13,681 bases of DNA, from assembly GCA_002704665.1 (NCBI GenBank), contig PAHB01000050.1, forward strand, positions 1 to 13,681, in the 5' to 3' direction. Below, in pieces: positions 7,067 to 13,681 of the stretch. The position numbers were made by a program, and so were the translations under genes. The notes beneath the pieces are model-generated. The model did no database searches. It was given only the letters and a program-made list of their open reading frames with translations, and was not told the DNA's origin. Position 1 is the stretch's first letter. Each line of letters opens with the position of its first letter. This DNA is from Pseudomonadota bacterium. GTDB lineage: Bacteria > Pseudomonadota > Gammaproteobacteria > Burkholderiales > Eutrophovitaceae.

Positions 7067-8413
7067 TTATCCCTCCTCGGATCGATGCATATTAAAGCGT
7101 TTTTTGTACCCTTTACCTGGGAACGAACCCAATTGATGTCTAGATATAGTTTTCTTTTCATCACCATTATTTCTTAGAAAAACTTGCCACCAATTTGCAA
7201 TCTTGGTATCCAATTGACCAACATCCGCTCTCAAAAGCATAAAATCGTAACCCGCCCGAAACCGGTTTGTCCTAAGTAGCGCATAGGACTGCCGCCCTGC
7301 TGTTTTTTGAAACTTAGCTTGCATTAACCATATATTTCTCATATCTAATTCAAACCGCTTAGGGACTTCTAAGATCGAACTTCTTGAGCGTTTGTTAATA
7401 AACTCATCAATCGCCGAAACAATTGCTGAGAATGGCTTCTTACCCGTCAATTCTTCCTTTTGCCATCGGCTTAAAATCTCATGCCAAAAAATAGCTGCCA
7501 ATACAAACGCTGGAGAGTTAGGTTGATTATTTGCAACTCTTTCATCTGTTTTATTGAGTGCATTTAACAAAAACTCTTTGTTCCCCGTTTTGCTCATGGC
7601 CCCTTTTATTTCCGGCAATAGAAGTCCTAAAAACTCGTAGGATTCCGGTTCACTCAGTGCTTTTACCGCTTCGCCACATAACAAAACCTTCAAGGTTTCC
7701 TCAAATAATCTAGACGAAGGCACATTTAAAAGTAAATTTTTCTGCAATCTCATCGACTTTAAACTCAATTTATCAATACTTAATCCGAGTTGAGTAGAGA
7801 ACCGAACGGCGCGGAGAATCCTAATTGGATCCTCCCTAAATCTAGTATCAGGTTTTCCTATAATCTTAAGTTTCTTGGCCACCAGATCACGGTAACCATT
7901 GCTATAGTCAATCAGCACTTCCTCATCCGGGCTATAAAACATCGCATTCACAGTAAAGTCTCTCCGTAGAGCATCTTCTTCTTGAGTACCAAATATGTTG
8001 TCTCTAATAATTCGACCTGTTGTATCTCGCAAAAACATGGAATTACGATTTGTTGATACCGTCGCTCTAAAAGTAGAGATTTCTAGCACCTCTCTACTAA
8101 AATAGACATGCACTAACCGGAATCTTCGACCAATAATTTTTGATCGCCGGAAAATTTCTTTAATCTCCTCGGGTGTAGCATTCGTGGCAATATCAAAATC
8201 TTTAGGAGTAAGGCCAAGCAACAAATCTCTAACGGCACCACCAACAATAAAAGCGCGATAACCCTTTTCTTGAAGACCTTTTATTGCCTTATTTGCAGCA
8301 ATGCTTATTTTACCAGGGTCAATCGAGTGTTCGTTTTTGTATATAAGCACTCGGTTTTTTTGACTTTCGCCTTTTGATTGTCTCCTTAAATGCTTTAGAA
8401 AACCGAAGATCAT
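7067..8413 (-). CDS. pcnB: Poly(A) polymerase I
   Basis: Adds poly(A) tails to RNA 3' ends, marking RNAs for decay. It has 448 residues, a usual length for proteobacterial PcnB. Class II nucleotidyltransferase features: VGGAVRDLLLG (58-67) with the catalytic pair in KDFDIAT (Asp72, Asp74), then RSKIIGRRFRLVHV (90-103), the third acidic residue in RRDFTVNAM (Asp152) and the fingers segment RFREDPIRILRAVRF (191-205). GRRFRLVHV is the stretch I associate with poly(A) polymerase rather than CCA-adding enzyme. The basic C-terminal region is diverged but present. The ATG at 8413 gives the expected short basic leader before the domain. There is no convincing Shine-Dalgarno upstream, in a 49-nt gap after the phosphatase gene. 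folK follows 5 nt later. Confidence 0.94.
   Translation of the reverse strand: MIFGFLKHLRRQSKGESQKNRVLIYKNEHSIDPGKISIAANKAIKGLQEKGYRAFIVGGAVRDLLLGLTPKDFDIATNATPEEIKEIFRRSKIIGRRFRLVHVYFSREVLEISTFRATVSTNRNSMFLRDTTGRIIRDNIFGTQEEDALRRDFTVNAMFYSPDEEVLIDYSNGYRDLVAKKLKIIGKPDTRFREDPIRILRAVRFSTQLGLSIDKLSLKSMRLQKNLLLNVPSSRLFEETLKVLLCGEAVKALSEPESYEFLGLLLPEIKGAMSKTGNKEFLLNALNKTDERVANNQPNSPAFVLAAIFWHEILSRWQKEELTGKKPFSAIVSAIDEFINKRSRSSILEVPKRFELDMRNIWLMQAKFQKTAGRQSYALLRTNRFRAGYDFMLLRADVGQLDTKIANWWQVFLRNNGDEKKTISRHQLGSFPGKGYKKRFNMHRSEEG
7071..7078 (-). promoter_or_regulatory. Strong ribosome binding site of folK inside the pcnB 3' end
   Basis: GAGGAGGG on the minus strand, 9 nt before the folK ATG, also encodes the final Glu-Glu-Gly of pcnB. 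It is the clearest Shine-Dalgarno in this operon. Confidence 0.7.
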
Positions 8414-8462
8414 AAAATTGTTTGGGGGAGAAAACTAACAAAGAGGGTTATCATTCTGGTTA

Positions 8463-9131
8463 TCACCCATTAATAGTGCGCAGACTAATTATTTGCCATC
8501 CGTGCTTGATGGCATATCCTTCGAGAGCTGGATCAGGATCCACAGCTACGGGGTGCGAAACAAACGACAAAAGAGGCAAGTCGTTCATAGAGTCACTGTA
8601 AAACCAAGTTTCAGAAAAATCCGAAAAAATCATCTCATTCTCTCTGAGCCATTTTTTTAACCGATCAACCTTACCTTCTCGAAAAGCAGGAATTCCCTCA
8701 ACTAAGCCATTAAATTCCCCGTTTTTTATCTGTGGTTCTGTAGCTATTAAATTATTAATACCCAGCTCCTTCGCTATAGGCTCAGTCACAAAGCTATTTG
8801 TAGCCGTTATGATTATTTTTACGTCATCATCATGAGATTTTAGTAAGGATCTCGCTTGAGAGGTGATTAAGGGTAATATTCTTTTTGGTAAAAATTCCTC
8901 TCGCCATTTCTTCAATTTTCGTCGGCTGTGTTCAGCTAAATTGCCGAGCTGGTAAGAGAGAAATTCGTTAATATTCATATTCCCCGCATTATATGCGTCA
9001 TAAAACGCTTGATTTTTTGCTTCATGAACAGCCTTATCCAGAACTCCTTTTTGAATTAGAAATTGACCCCATTCGTAATCGCTGTCTCCGTTTAGGAGGG
9101 TATTATCCAAGTCAAAAAGCGCCAAACGCAT
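8463..9131 (-). CDS. HAD-superfamily IB phosphatase (SerB-like), substrate unknown
   Basis: A 222-residue haloacid dehalogenase-type hydrolase, subfamily IB, related to phosphoserine phosphatase. Motif I is LALFDLDNTLL, with the nucleophile Asp7 and acid/base Asp9. Motif II is the Thr of IITATNSF, motif III a Lys in the EGKVDRLKKW segment, and motif IV YSDSMNDLPLL with two Asp. Everything needed for phosphatase chemistry is present. I choose the ATG at 9131: motif I is expected within ten residues of the N-terminus, and GAGAGG lies 9 nt upstream. An in-frame TTG at 9206 would add 25 residues unlike the family and overlap hda. The gene lies 52 nt after hda and 49 nt before pcnB. It could dephosphorylate phosphoserine or another small phosphoester; context does not decide. 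Confidence 0.88.
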   Translation of the reverse strand: MRLALFDLDNTLLNGDSDYEWGQFLIQKGVLDKAVHEAKNQAFYDAYNAGNMNINEFLSYQLGNLAEHSRRKLKKWREEFLPKRILPLITSQARSLLKSHDDDVKIIITATNSFVTEPIAKELGINNLIATEPQIKNGEFNGLVEGIPAFREGKVDRLKKWLRENEMIFSDFSETWFYSDSMNDLPLLSFVSHPVAVDPDPALEGYAIKHGWQIISLRTING

Positions 9132-9140
9132 ATCAAAAAA

Positions 9141-9146
9141 CCTCTC
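9141..9146 (-). promoter_or_regulatory. Ribosome binding site that decides the phosphatase start
   Basis: GAGAGG on the minus strand, 9 nt before the ATG at 9131. It supports that ATG over the upstream TTG at 9206. Confidence 0.6.
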
Positions 9147-9183
9147 AAAATCATTAAAATTCCAGAAAACCTTCTTATTCAAG

Positions 9184-9873
9184 TTAAATGCTTTGACTAA
9201 TCGCAAAAAACTCTTTTACTAAGGGCACCGTTACTCGCCTCCGAGTTTCAATCGAGTAGTAGTCTATTCCTTCTAAAATTTCTAGCAAACAATTTAAATC
9301 TCTCGCCCTATGCCGCAAAACATAGTTTATCACCTCGCTGGACAAATAAAATCCCCTCTCCAAGCTATATTTCACCATTGCCTCAAGCTTCTGGGAATCG
9401 GTCAGTTCGTGCACTCGATAAACCAATCCCCAGCCTAAACGAGTCAGTAAATCCGCCCTAATATTAAGAGCGTAAGGGGGTTCGTCCCCAGCCACAACCA
9501 GGGCTCCGTGGTTTGCTTTGAGTTCATTATACCAATCAAAAATAAAATATTGATCATTATCAGTGCGTAGATGCACATCATCAACAAGTAGCAGGGAGGA
9601 ACCACACCGCCTGCGGTATTTTTTGATTTTTTGATTCTTTCTAAAAAAAAAGGTTGAAACTCCATTCTCATCTGACAACTTCCGCATGGCCGCTAATAGG
9701 TGACTTTTTCCTGTTCCTTTGTTACCCCAAATATAAATAAATCCCTCGTCAAACACTCTGGAGCAAGCGGACTTAAGCTTATCAACTAATTCCATATTTT
9801 TACCAGTGACAAAGTTATCAAAGCTAGGAGCAGGCTTTATATCAAACAAAAGCGAGAGTTGCCTGGTGCTCAC
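9184..9873 (-). CDS. hda: DnaA regulatory inactivator Hda
   Basis: AAA+ protein that, bound to the DNA-loaded sliding clamp, triggers hydrolysis of ATP on DnaA and so prevents repeat initiation of replication. It has 229 residues, the normal length. At the extreme N-terminus RQLSLLF (4-10) is a clamp-binding motif of the QLxLxF kind. Then follow Walker A GNKGTGKS (50-57), Walker B LLLVDDVH (94-101), a sensor-1 region around VVAGDEPP (126-133), the arginine-finger position Arg145 in LLTRLGWG, and the sensor-2 arginine at about 191. The DnaA-type DNA-binding domain IV is absent, which separates Hda from DnaA. The start is GTG at 9873, placed directly before the clamp motif; no Shine-Dalgarno is visible. 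It is first gene of the minus-strand operon and divergent from purM. Confidence 0.94.
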   Translation of the reverse strand: MSTRQLSLLFDIKPAPSFDNFVTGKNMELVDKLKSACSRVFDEGFIYIWGNKGTGKSHLLAAMRKLSDENGVSTFFFRKNQKIKKYRRRCGSSLLLVDDVHLRTDNDQYFIFDWYNELKANHGALVVAGDEPPYALNIRADLLTRLGWGLVYRVHELTDSQKLEAMVKYSLERGFYLSSEVINYVLRHRARDLNCLLEILEGIDYYSIETRRRVTVPLVKEFFAISQSI

Positions 9874-9950
9874 GACACTATTTTAGGAAAAAGGCAAATC
9901 TCGAGATGAATGCCGTTACAACCCTAATTAAGAATTTTTGACCCAAACTA

Positions 9951-9978
9951 TTCACGTCCTCACCATTTTAAATATAAT
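9951..9978 (+). promoter_or_regulatory. Candidate promoter for purM
   Basis: TTCACG (9951-9956) and a perfect TATAAT (9973-9978) are separated by 16 nt, giving an expected start near 9985 and a leader of about 75 nt. The -10 lies in the left arm of the dyad at 9971-9992. A second TATAAT at 10055-10060 touches the purM start codon but has only a poor -35. Confidence 0.35.
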
Positions 9979-9992
9979 TGAACTATTATATT
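9971..9992. repeat. Perfect 8-6-8 inverted repeat in the hda/purM divergent region
   Basis: AATATAAT, spacer TGAACT, then ATTATATT. Each arm contains TATAAT on its own strand, so one arm could be a -10 for purM and the other a -10 for hda (minus strand, 9990-9985). The minus-strand -35 would be TTGCAG at 10015-10010, at a long 19-nt spacing. An A10 tract follows at 9997-10006. The remainder of 9874-10059 is AT-rich and I see no gene in it. Confidence 0.6.
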
Positions 9993-10059
9993 GAATAAAA
10001 AAAAAATAGCTGCAAAAAAATTGTAGTTTCTGTCAAAATTTTACTATCGAAAAATATAA

Positions 10060-11109
10060 TTGTATAAATTGAAAAAAGATAATTTAAAACCTGATCCTTA
10101 CAAAGCAGCCGGAGTGGATATTGATTCTGGGAATCAACTTGTTGACGCCATCAAGCCAATTGCAGCAAGAACCAAGACAGGCCGAGTTCTTGGCGGTATC
10201 GGAGGGTTTGGGGCAATGTATGAATTGCCCAAATCGATTAAAAATCCGGTTCTCGTATCTGGATCTGACGGCGTTGGAACCAAGCTAAAACTAGCTTTCC
10301 AAATGGCGAAACACACCACTATTGGAATTGACCTAGTAGCAATGTGCGTCAATGACATACTGACTCAAGGAGCTACTCCACTTTTTTTTCAAGATTATTA
10401 TGCGTGTGGAAAATTAGACGTAAAAACTGCTAAAGATGTCATTAGTGGAATTGCGGAAGGTTGTTTGAGCTCAAATTGCTCTTTAATCGGGGGAGAAACA
10501 GCGGAAATGCCAGGAATGTACAAGGACGGCGAATACGATTTAGCTGGCTTCGCCGTGGGGGTGGTAGAAAAACAAAAAATAATCACAGGGCAAAATATCA
10601 AAGAAGGAGATATATTAATCGGTCTTAAAAGCAGTGGGCTCCACTCCAATGGGTTCTCAATGGTTCATAATATACTTGCGAAAACCGGCATACCGCTTAC
10701 AACGCCACTGCAAGAAACTACGCTAGGTGAAGTTCTAATTACACCTACCCGCATTTACGCAAATTCTATACTGCAACTTAACCGACAACTCTCTATTAAT
10801 GGATTAGCCCACATAACCGGCGGCGGAATAATAGAAAATTTACCTCGTATTTTGCCGAAAGAATTAGCTGGCTTGATTACACCAGATTCTTGGCAAATGC
10901 CAGAAATTTTCCAATGGATCAGCACCGTAGGAGATTTAGATCAATTATCTATGCTAAGAATTTTTAACTGCGGTATCGGAATGATTGTGATAGCTTCAGA
11001 GAAAAACGTCCCTACCGCTCAAAAAATACTTCACGATGAAGGTGAACAATCCGTGATTATTGGAAGTATAGTTAAAAAATCTAATAATTCCTCTTTAATA
11101 ATAAAATAG
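10060..11109 (+). CDS. purM: Phosphoribosylformylglycinamidine cyclo-ligase (AIR synthetase)
   Basis: Closes the imidazole ring of the purine precursor using ATP, turning FGAM into AIR (fifth step of IMP synthesis). It has 349 residues, the normal length. Conserved segments in order: LGGIGGFGAMYELP (44-57), VSGSDGVGTKLKLAF (66-80), GIDLVAMCVNDILTQGA (89-105), IGGETAEMPGMY (143-154), IGLKSSGLHSNGFSMV and HITGGGIIENLPRI. The start is uncertain: an in-frame stop lies directly upstream (10057-10059) and the only starts near the expected N-terminus are TTG at 10060 and TTG at 10069. No ATG or GTG fits and no Shine-Dalgarno is visible. It is the first gene of the plus-strand run; purN follows after 7 nt. 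Function is certain, exact start is not. Confidence 0.95.
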   Translation: MYKLKKDNLKPDPYKAAGVDIDSGNQLVDAIKPIAARTKTGRVLGGIGGFGAMYELPKSIKNPVLVSGSDGVGTKLKLAFQMAKHTTIGIDLVAMCVNDILTQGATPLFFQDYYACGKLDVKTAKDVISGIAEGCLSSNCSLIGGETAEMPGMYKDGEYDLAGFAVGVVEKQKIITGQNIKEGDILIGLKSSGLHSNGFSMVHNILAKTGIPLTTPLQETTLGEVLITPTRIYANSILQLNRQLSINGLAHITGGGIIENLPRILPKELAGLITPDSWQMPEIFQWISTVGDLDQLSMLRIFNCGIGMIVIASEKNVPTAQKILHDEGEQSVIIGSIVKKSNNSSLIIK

Positions 11110-11116
11110 GCTAGCC

Positions 11117-11749
11117 ATGAATAAAATTGTAGTGCTGATATCCGGCAGAGGCAGTAACATGGAAAACCTAGTTAGTTCTGATATTCCTGGCAAATTTGTA
11201 TTAGTTGCCAGTAATAACCCACATGCGGGCGGTTTAAAAAGAGCAAAAAATATGGGGATAAGAACAGCGATTATAGACCATAAAACATATTCAAACAGGC
11301 AAGATTTTGACTTGGCTTTGGCGAAAAAATTGGAAGAATATGAACCTGACTTAATTCTTCTTGCAGGATTTATGAGAGTCTTATCAAAACAATTTTTATC
11401 AAGATTTGAGAATAAAGTTTTAAATATTCACCCCTCACTTCTTCCAGCATTTCCAGGCCAACATAGCCATAAGCAAGCCATTAAAAAGGGTGTACGCATC
11501 CACGGCTGTACCGTTCATTTTGTAACACCTTCATTAGATGCGGGTCCAATAATAGTTCAGTCGGCTATTCCAGTAAATCCCAAAGACGACGAAGAATCTT
11601 TAGCGAAAAAAGTACTAGAACAAGAGCATCAAATCTATCCTATCGCTGTGAAATGGTTTTTAGAAAAAAAACTGCGAATAAAAGATGACAAAGTTTTCGT
11701 AGACGAAGACCCTAAATTTTCGAGTTTATTATTGTTTAGGGATACTTGA
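11117..11749 (+). CDS. purN: Phosphoribosylglycinamide formyltransferase (GAR transformylase)
   Basis: Transfers a formyl group from 10-formyltetrahydrofolate to GAR, the third step of purine synthesis. It has 210 residues, normal for PurN. The phosphate-binding SGRGSNM is at 9-15. The catalytic trio Asn103 and His105 in VLNIHPSLLPAF and Asp141 in PSLDAGPII is intact, and GCTVHFV (130-136) is present. It begins 7 nt after purM, with a weak TAGG before the ATG, so the two are co-transcribed and make non-consecutive steps of the same pathway. The folate cofactor links it to folK in the divergent operon. The C-terminus is lysine-rich and ends normally. No terminator hairpin is evident after it; the DUF3108 gene follows after about 97 nt. 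Confidence 0.96.
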   Translation: MNKIVVLISGRGSNMENLVSSDIPGKFVLVASNNPHAGGLKRAKNMGIRTAIIDHKTYSNRQDFDLALAKKLEEYEPDLILLAGFMRVLSKQFLSRFENKVLNIHPSLLPAFPGQHSHKQAIKKGVRIHGCTVHFVTPSLDAGPIIVQSAIPVNPKDDEESLAKKVLEQEHQIYPIAVKWFLEKKLRIKDDKVFVDEDPKFSSLLLFRDT

Positions 11750-11846
11750 ATTTCAAATTTATTGAGCTTTTTTCTTAAATAAAAAAAATTCGATTATAGC
11801 GAAAAATTAAAATGCGATTGGATATGTCTATCATTTGTCTCAAACC

Positions 11847-12551
11847 ATGAAGCCCATGCGATTAATCGTTGCTGTAATATTATTACTATCATCCTGTATC
11901 GTTTGCGCGAAAACTGTTATACCGAAGATCGTTATTTTACAATTCGAAATAACTACAAGTGGAATTACCATCGGCAAAAACACCGAAACTTTTAAGCGAT
12001 CAGGCTCAGATTACGAAATCATAAGCACAACAAACCCGAAGGGGATTGCAAGCCTTTTTTTAGAAAAAATTCACAGAGTTTCAAAAGGTATAGTTACCAC
12101 CGCAGGACTTAAACCAAAACTTTTTGAAGAACGTGGGCGTTATAAAGGAAAGAGATCCGCTAATTTTGATTGGATAAACAAGAGTATTATCATCACCAAC
12201 GCTAACAGCATAAAAAAGATTCCCATTAATCCAAACACTATAGACCAAGCAAGTTTCTTATTCTCATTTTTAGTTAAACCACCAGGGAAACTAATGGAAA
12301 TCTCACTGACAGATGGAAGAAGACTAAAAAGCTATAAATATATGGGAAAAAACACAGAAAAAATAACAACGCCAGCAGGTGTTTTTAATACCCTGCGATT
12401 AATAAAAGTTATTGACAAAAACGACAAACGAAAATTTGAAATATGGCTTTCTAAAAAACATAATTATTTGCCGGTCAAAATTAAGTTTACAAATAAAAAA
12501 GGAAGGTCTTTTGAATCAATTTTAAAAAAAATATCGATAGAGTATGATTAA
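11847..12551 (+). CDS. Exported DUF3108-family protein of unknown function
   Basis: The 234-residue protein resembles the DUF3108 family, whose members are secreted to the envelope and often lie beside purN in betaproteobacteria, as I recall. Sequence features: a signal sequence (MKPMRLIVAVILLLSSCIVC region) followed by a beta-rich, lysine-rich body with ITTSGITIGKNTETF (about residues 35-49), TPAGVFNTLRLIKV (about 174-187), and WLSKKHNYLPVKIKF near the C-terminus, the typical DUF3108 close. The signal could be cut after VCA, or LSSC could act as a lipobox; I cannot decide. I chose the ATG at 11847. A TTG at 11835 would extend it by four residues and an ATG at 11856 would shorten it by three. 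There is no strong ribosome site. The function is not established, and only weak family evidence is visible here. Confidence 0.75.
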   Translation: MKPMRLIVAVILLLSSCIVCAKTVIPKIVILQFEITTSGITIGKNTETFKRSGSDYEIISTTNPKGIASLFLEKIHRVSKGIVTTAGLKPKLFEERGRYKGKRSANFDWINKSIIITNANSIKKIPINPNTIDQASFLFSFLVKPPGKLMEISLTDGRRLKSYKYMGKNTEKITTPAGVFNTLRLIKVIDKNDKRKFEIWLSKKHNYLPVKIKFTNKKGRSFESILKKISIEYD

Positions 12552-12657
12552 TATCCAAACTCAAAAATAACTAACAAAAAGAGTGATAACTATATGTTTC
12601 TTTGAAATTTGGGTACAATCGAATCTACTTTTTAAATATAGGCAACTTAGGATGTAG

Positions 12658-13681
12658 ATGGAAGATCACACTACGTTTCCAATGTGGGTTTTCGGTTTGG
12701 CAAATTTTCCTTGGTGGGGATATGTTTTAGTGACATTGCTGTTAACCCATGTAACTATTTCCTCAGTTACGATATTTCTGCACAGACACTCGGCCCACCG
12801 AGCATTAGAGCTTCATCCCTTACTATCGCATTTTTTTCGATTTTGGTTGTGGTTGACCACTGGCATGTCGACTAAAGCCTGGACGGCGATTCACAGAAAA
12901 CATCATGCAACATGCGAGACTAAAGATGATCCCCATAGCCCTCAAATTAAGGGAATAAGGAAAGTTTTTTTTGAGGGTGCAGAACTTTACCGCGCCGAGA
13001 GTCAAAATAAGGTGACTTTGGAAAAATATGGACACGGAACTCCAAACGATTGGCTAGAAAATCGAATTTATAGTCCACTGAGCACTACCGGGGTTGGAAT
13101 AATGTTGGTACTAAATATTATAATATTTGGCCCAATAGGACTATCAATATGGGCTGTTCAAATGCTGTGGATTCCACTCACAGCGGCCGGAGTAATTAAT
13201 GGTGTAGGTCATTATTGGGGTTATAGAAACTTTCAAACTAAAGATGCAAGCAAAAACATTTTTCCGTTCGGAATCCTAATTGGTGGTGAGGAGCTACATA
13301 ACAATCACCACGCTTATCCAACCTCCGCTAAATTATCCTCAAAATGGTATGAATTTGACATTGGATGGCTCTACATTAAGATTTTTTCAGCATTAAAATT
13401 AGCGCATATAAAAAAAATCGCACCGCAAGTTAAATTAAATCGAACCGAAAATATTTGTAATGCAAATACCCTGAGAGCGGTTATTTTAAATCAATATGAA
13501 GTATTATCGCGATTTTCGGCAAGCATCAAAAAAACTTACCTTGAAGAGATTAATAAAATAACTGATCCGGGTGATGGCTGGTCGGTAAGTTGGTCTCAAT
13601 TCAAAACTTGGGTGCACAGCGATCCTAAAGAAATTAAAGCAAAAGACGTTGAAACTTTTGAAAACCTGCTTGAGCAAAGTC
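12658..13681 (+). CDS. Membrane fatty acid desaturase (acyl-CoA delta-9 type), 3' end beyond the window
   Basis: Non-heme di-iron desaturase that introduces a double bond into acyl chains at the inner membrane, using O2 and an electron carrier. I translated the open frame by hand to the window edge (341 codons). All three histidine boxes are present: HRHSAH (His42-His47), HRKHH (79-83) and HNNHH (214-218). NGVGHYWGYRNF lies at 181-192, supplying a further histidine. Hydrophobic stretches flank them (about 20-40, 145-180). The family is usually about 390-400 residues, so roughly 50 are missing. The ATG at 12658 has AGGA 5 nt upstream and follows the DUF3108 stop by 106 nt. No clear promoter was found in that gap, so it could be part of the pur transcript or separate. 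The exact chain specificity and position of desaturation are inferred from resemblance to bacterial delta-9 enzymes. Confidence 0.92.
   Translation, partial: MEDHTTFPMWVFGLANFPWWGYVLVTLLLTHVTISSVTIFLHRHSAHRALELHPLLSHFFRFWLWLTTGMSTKAWTAIHRKHHATCETKDDPHSPQIKGIRKVFFEGAELYRAESQNKVTLEKYGHGTPNDWLENRIYSPLSTTGVGIMLVLNIIIFGPIGLSIWAVQMLWIPLTAAGVINGVGHYWGYRNFQTKDASKNIFPFGILIGGEELHNNHHAYPTSAKLSSKWYEFDIGWLYIKIFSALKLAHIKKIAPQVKLNRTENICNANTLRAVILNQYEVLSRFSASIKKTYLEEINKITDPGDGWSVSWSQFKTWVHSDPKEIKAKDVETFENLLEQS

Noticed and set aside
5466..7177. Plus-strand open frames over panC, the kinase and folK
   Set aside because: They are antisense shadows of well-supported minus-strand enzymes and have no recognisable family features.
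9132..9206. Longer phosphatase starting at TTG 9206
   Set aside because: It adds 25 residues before motif I, overlaps hda, and ignores the good ribosome site before the ATG at 9131.
10031..10036. Exact TTGACA on the minus strand as a -35 for hda
   Set aside because: No acceptable -10 lies 16-19 nt downstream; the nearest TATAAT is about 40 nt away.
11750..11834. A/T-rich gap after purN as a terminator or regulatory RNA
   Set aside because: There are T and A runs but no stable GC-containing hairpin before them; the only dyad is a 4-nt TTCG/CGAA pair.
12684..13035. Two small open frames near the right edge
   Set aside because: Both lie in other frames of the desaturase gene, whose three histidine boxes fix the true frame.

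Overview
The window reads as a stretch of AT-rich chromosome from a betaproteobacterium, probably a small-genome aquatic member of the Burkholderiales. The basis is gene order and protein type: an hda / HAD phosphatase / pcnB / folK / deoxynucleoside kinase / panC run next to purM-purN followed by a DUF3108 gene is, as I remember it, a betaproteobacterial arrangement. The proteins are lysine- and isoleucine-rich and the spacers are A/T-heavy. The lineage is an inference; nothing here fixes genus or species.

Layout. (1) 1-2202, minus strand: two membrane permease genes of a branched-chain amino acid-type (HAAT/Liv) ABC importer, livH then livM; livM runs off the left edge. (2) 2203-2450: a divergent spacer with a candidate promoter and a dyad. 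(3) 2451-4091, plus strand: an acyl-CoA synthetase of the AlkK/DmdB-like group. (4) 4100-9873, minus strand: a compact seven-gene run that reads hda, HAD phosphatase, pcnB, folK, deoxynucleoside kinase, panC, ghrA. All gaps are about 50 nt or less, two neighbours overlap, and it is probably one operon. Its last gene converges on the acyl-CoA synthetase with 8 nt between stop codons. (5) 9874-10059: an AT-rich divergent control region with a perfect 8-6-8 dyad. (6) 10060-12551, plus strand: purM, purN and a DUF3108 exported protein. (7) 12658 to the right edge, plus strand: a three-histidine-box fatty acid desaturase, cut by the window end.

How the genes work together. purM and purN supply purine synthesis. 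Across the divergent promoter lies hda, the regulatory inactivator of DnaA, followed by genes for RNA polyadenylation (pcnB), folate (folK), deoxynucleotide salvage (dgk) and pantothenate/CoA (panC). This is a replication, nucleotide and cofactor housekeeping neighbourhood. The Liv permeases and the ligase look like uptake and CoA activation of a small carboxylic acid or amino acid; the desaturase tunes membrane lipids.

I found no mobile element, CRISPR array, tRNA, rRNA or defence system. The window is mostly ordinary. The items worth a second look are two regulatory dyads, a panC that lacks an adjacent panB but is followed by a 2-hydroxyacid dehydrogenase, unusual start codons at purM, hda and livH, and a homopolymeric C8 tract in ghrA. 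No gene is evidently broken. No stretch over 300 nt lacks a gene.
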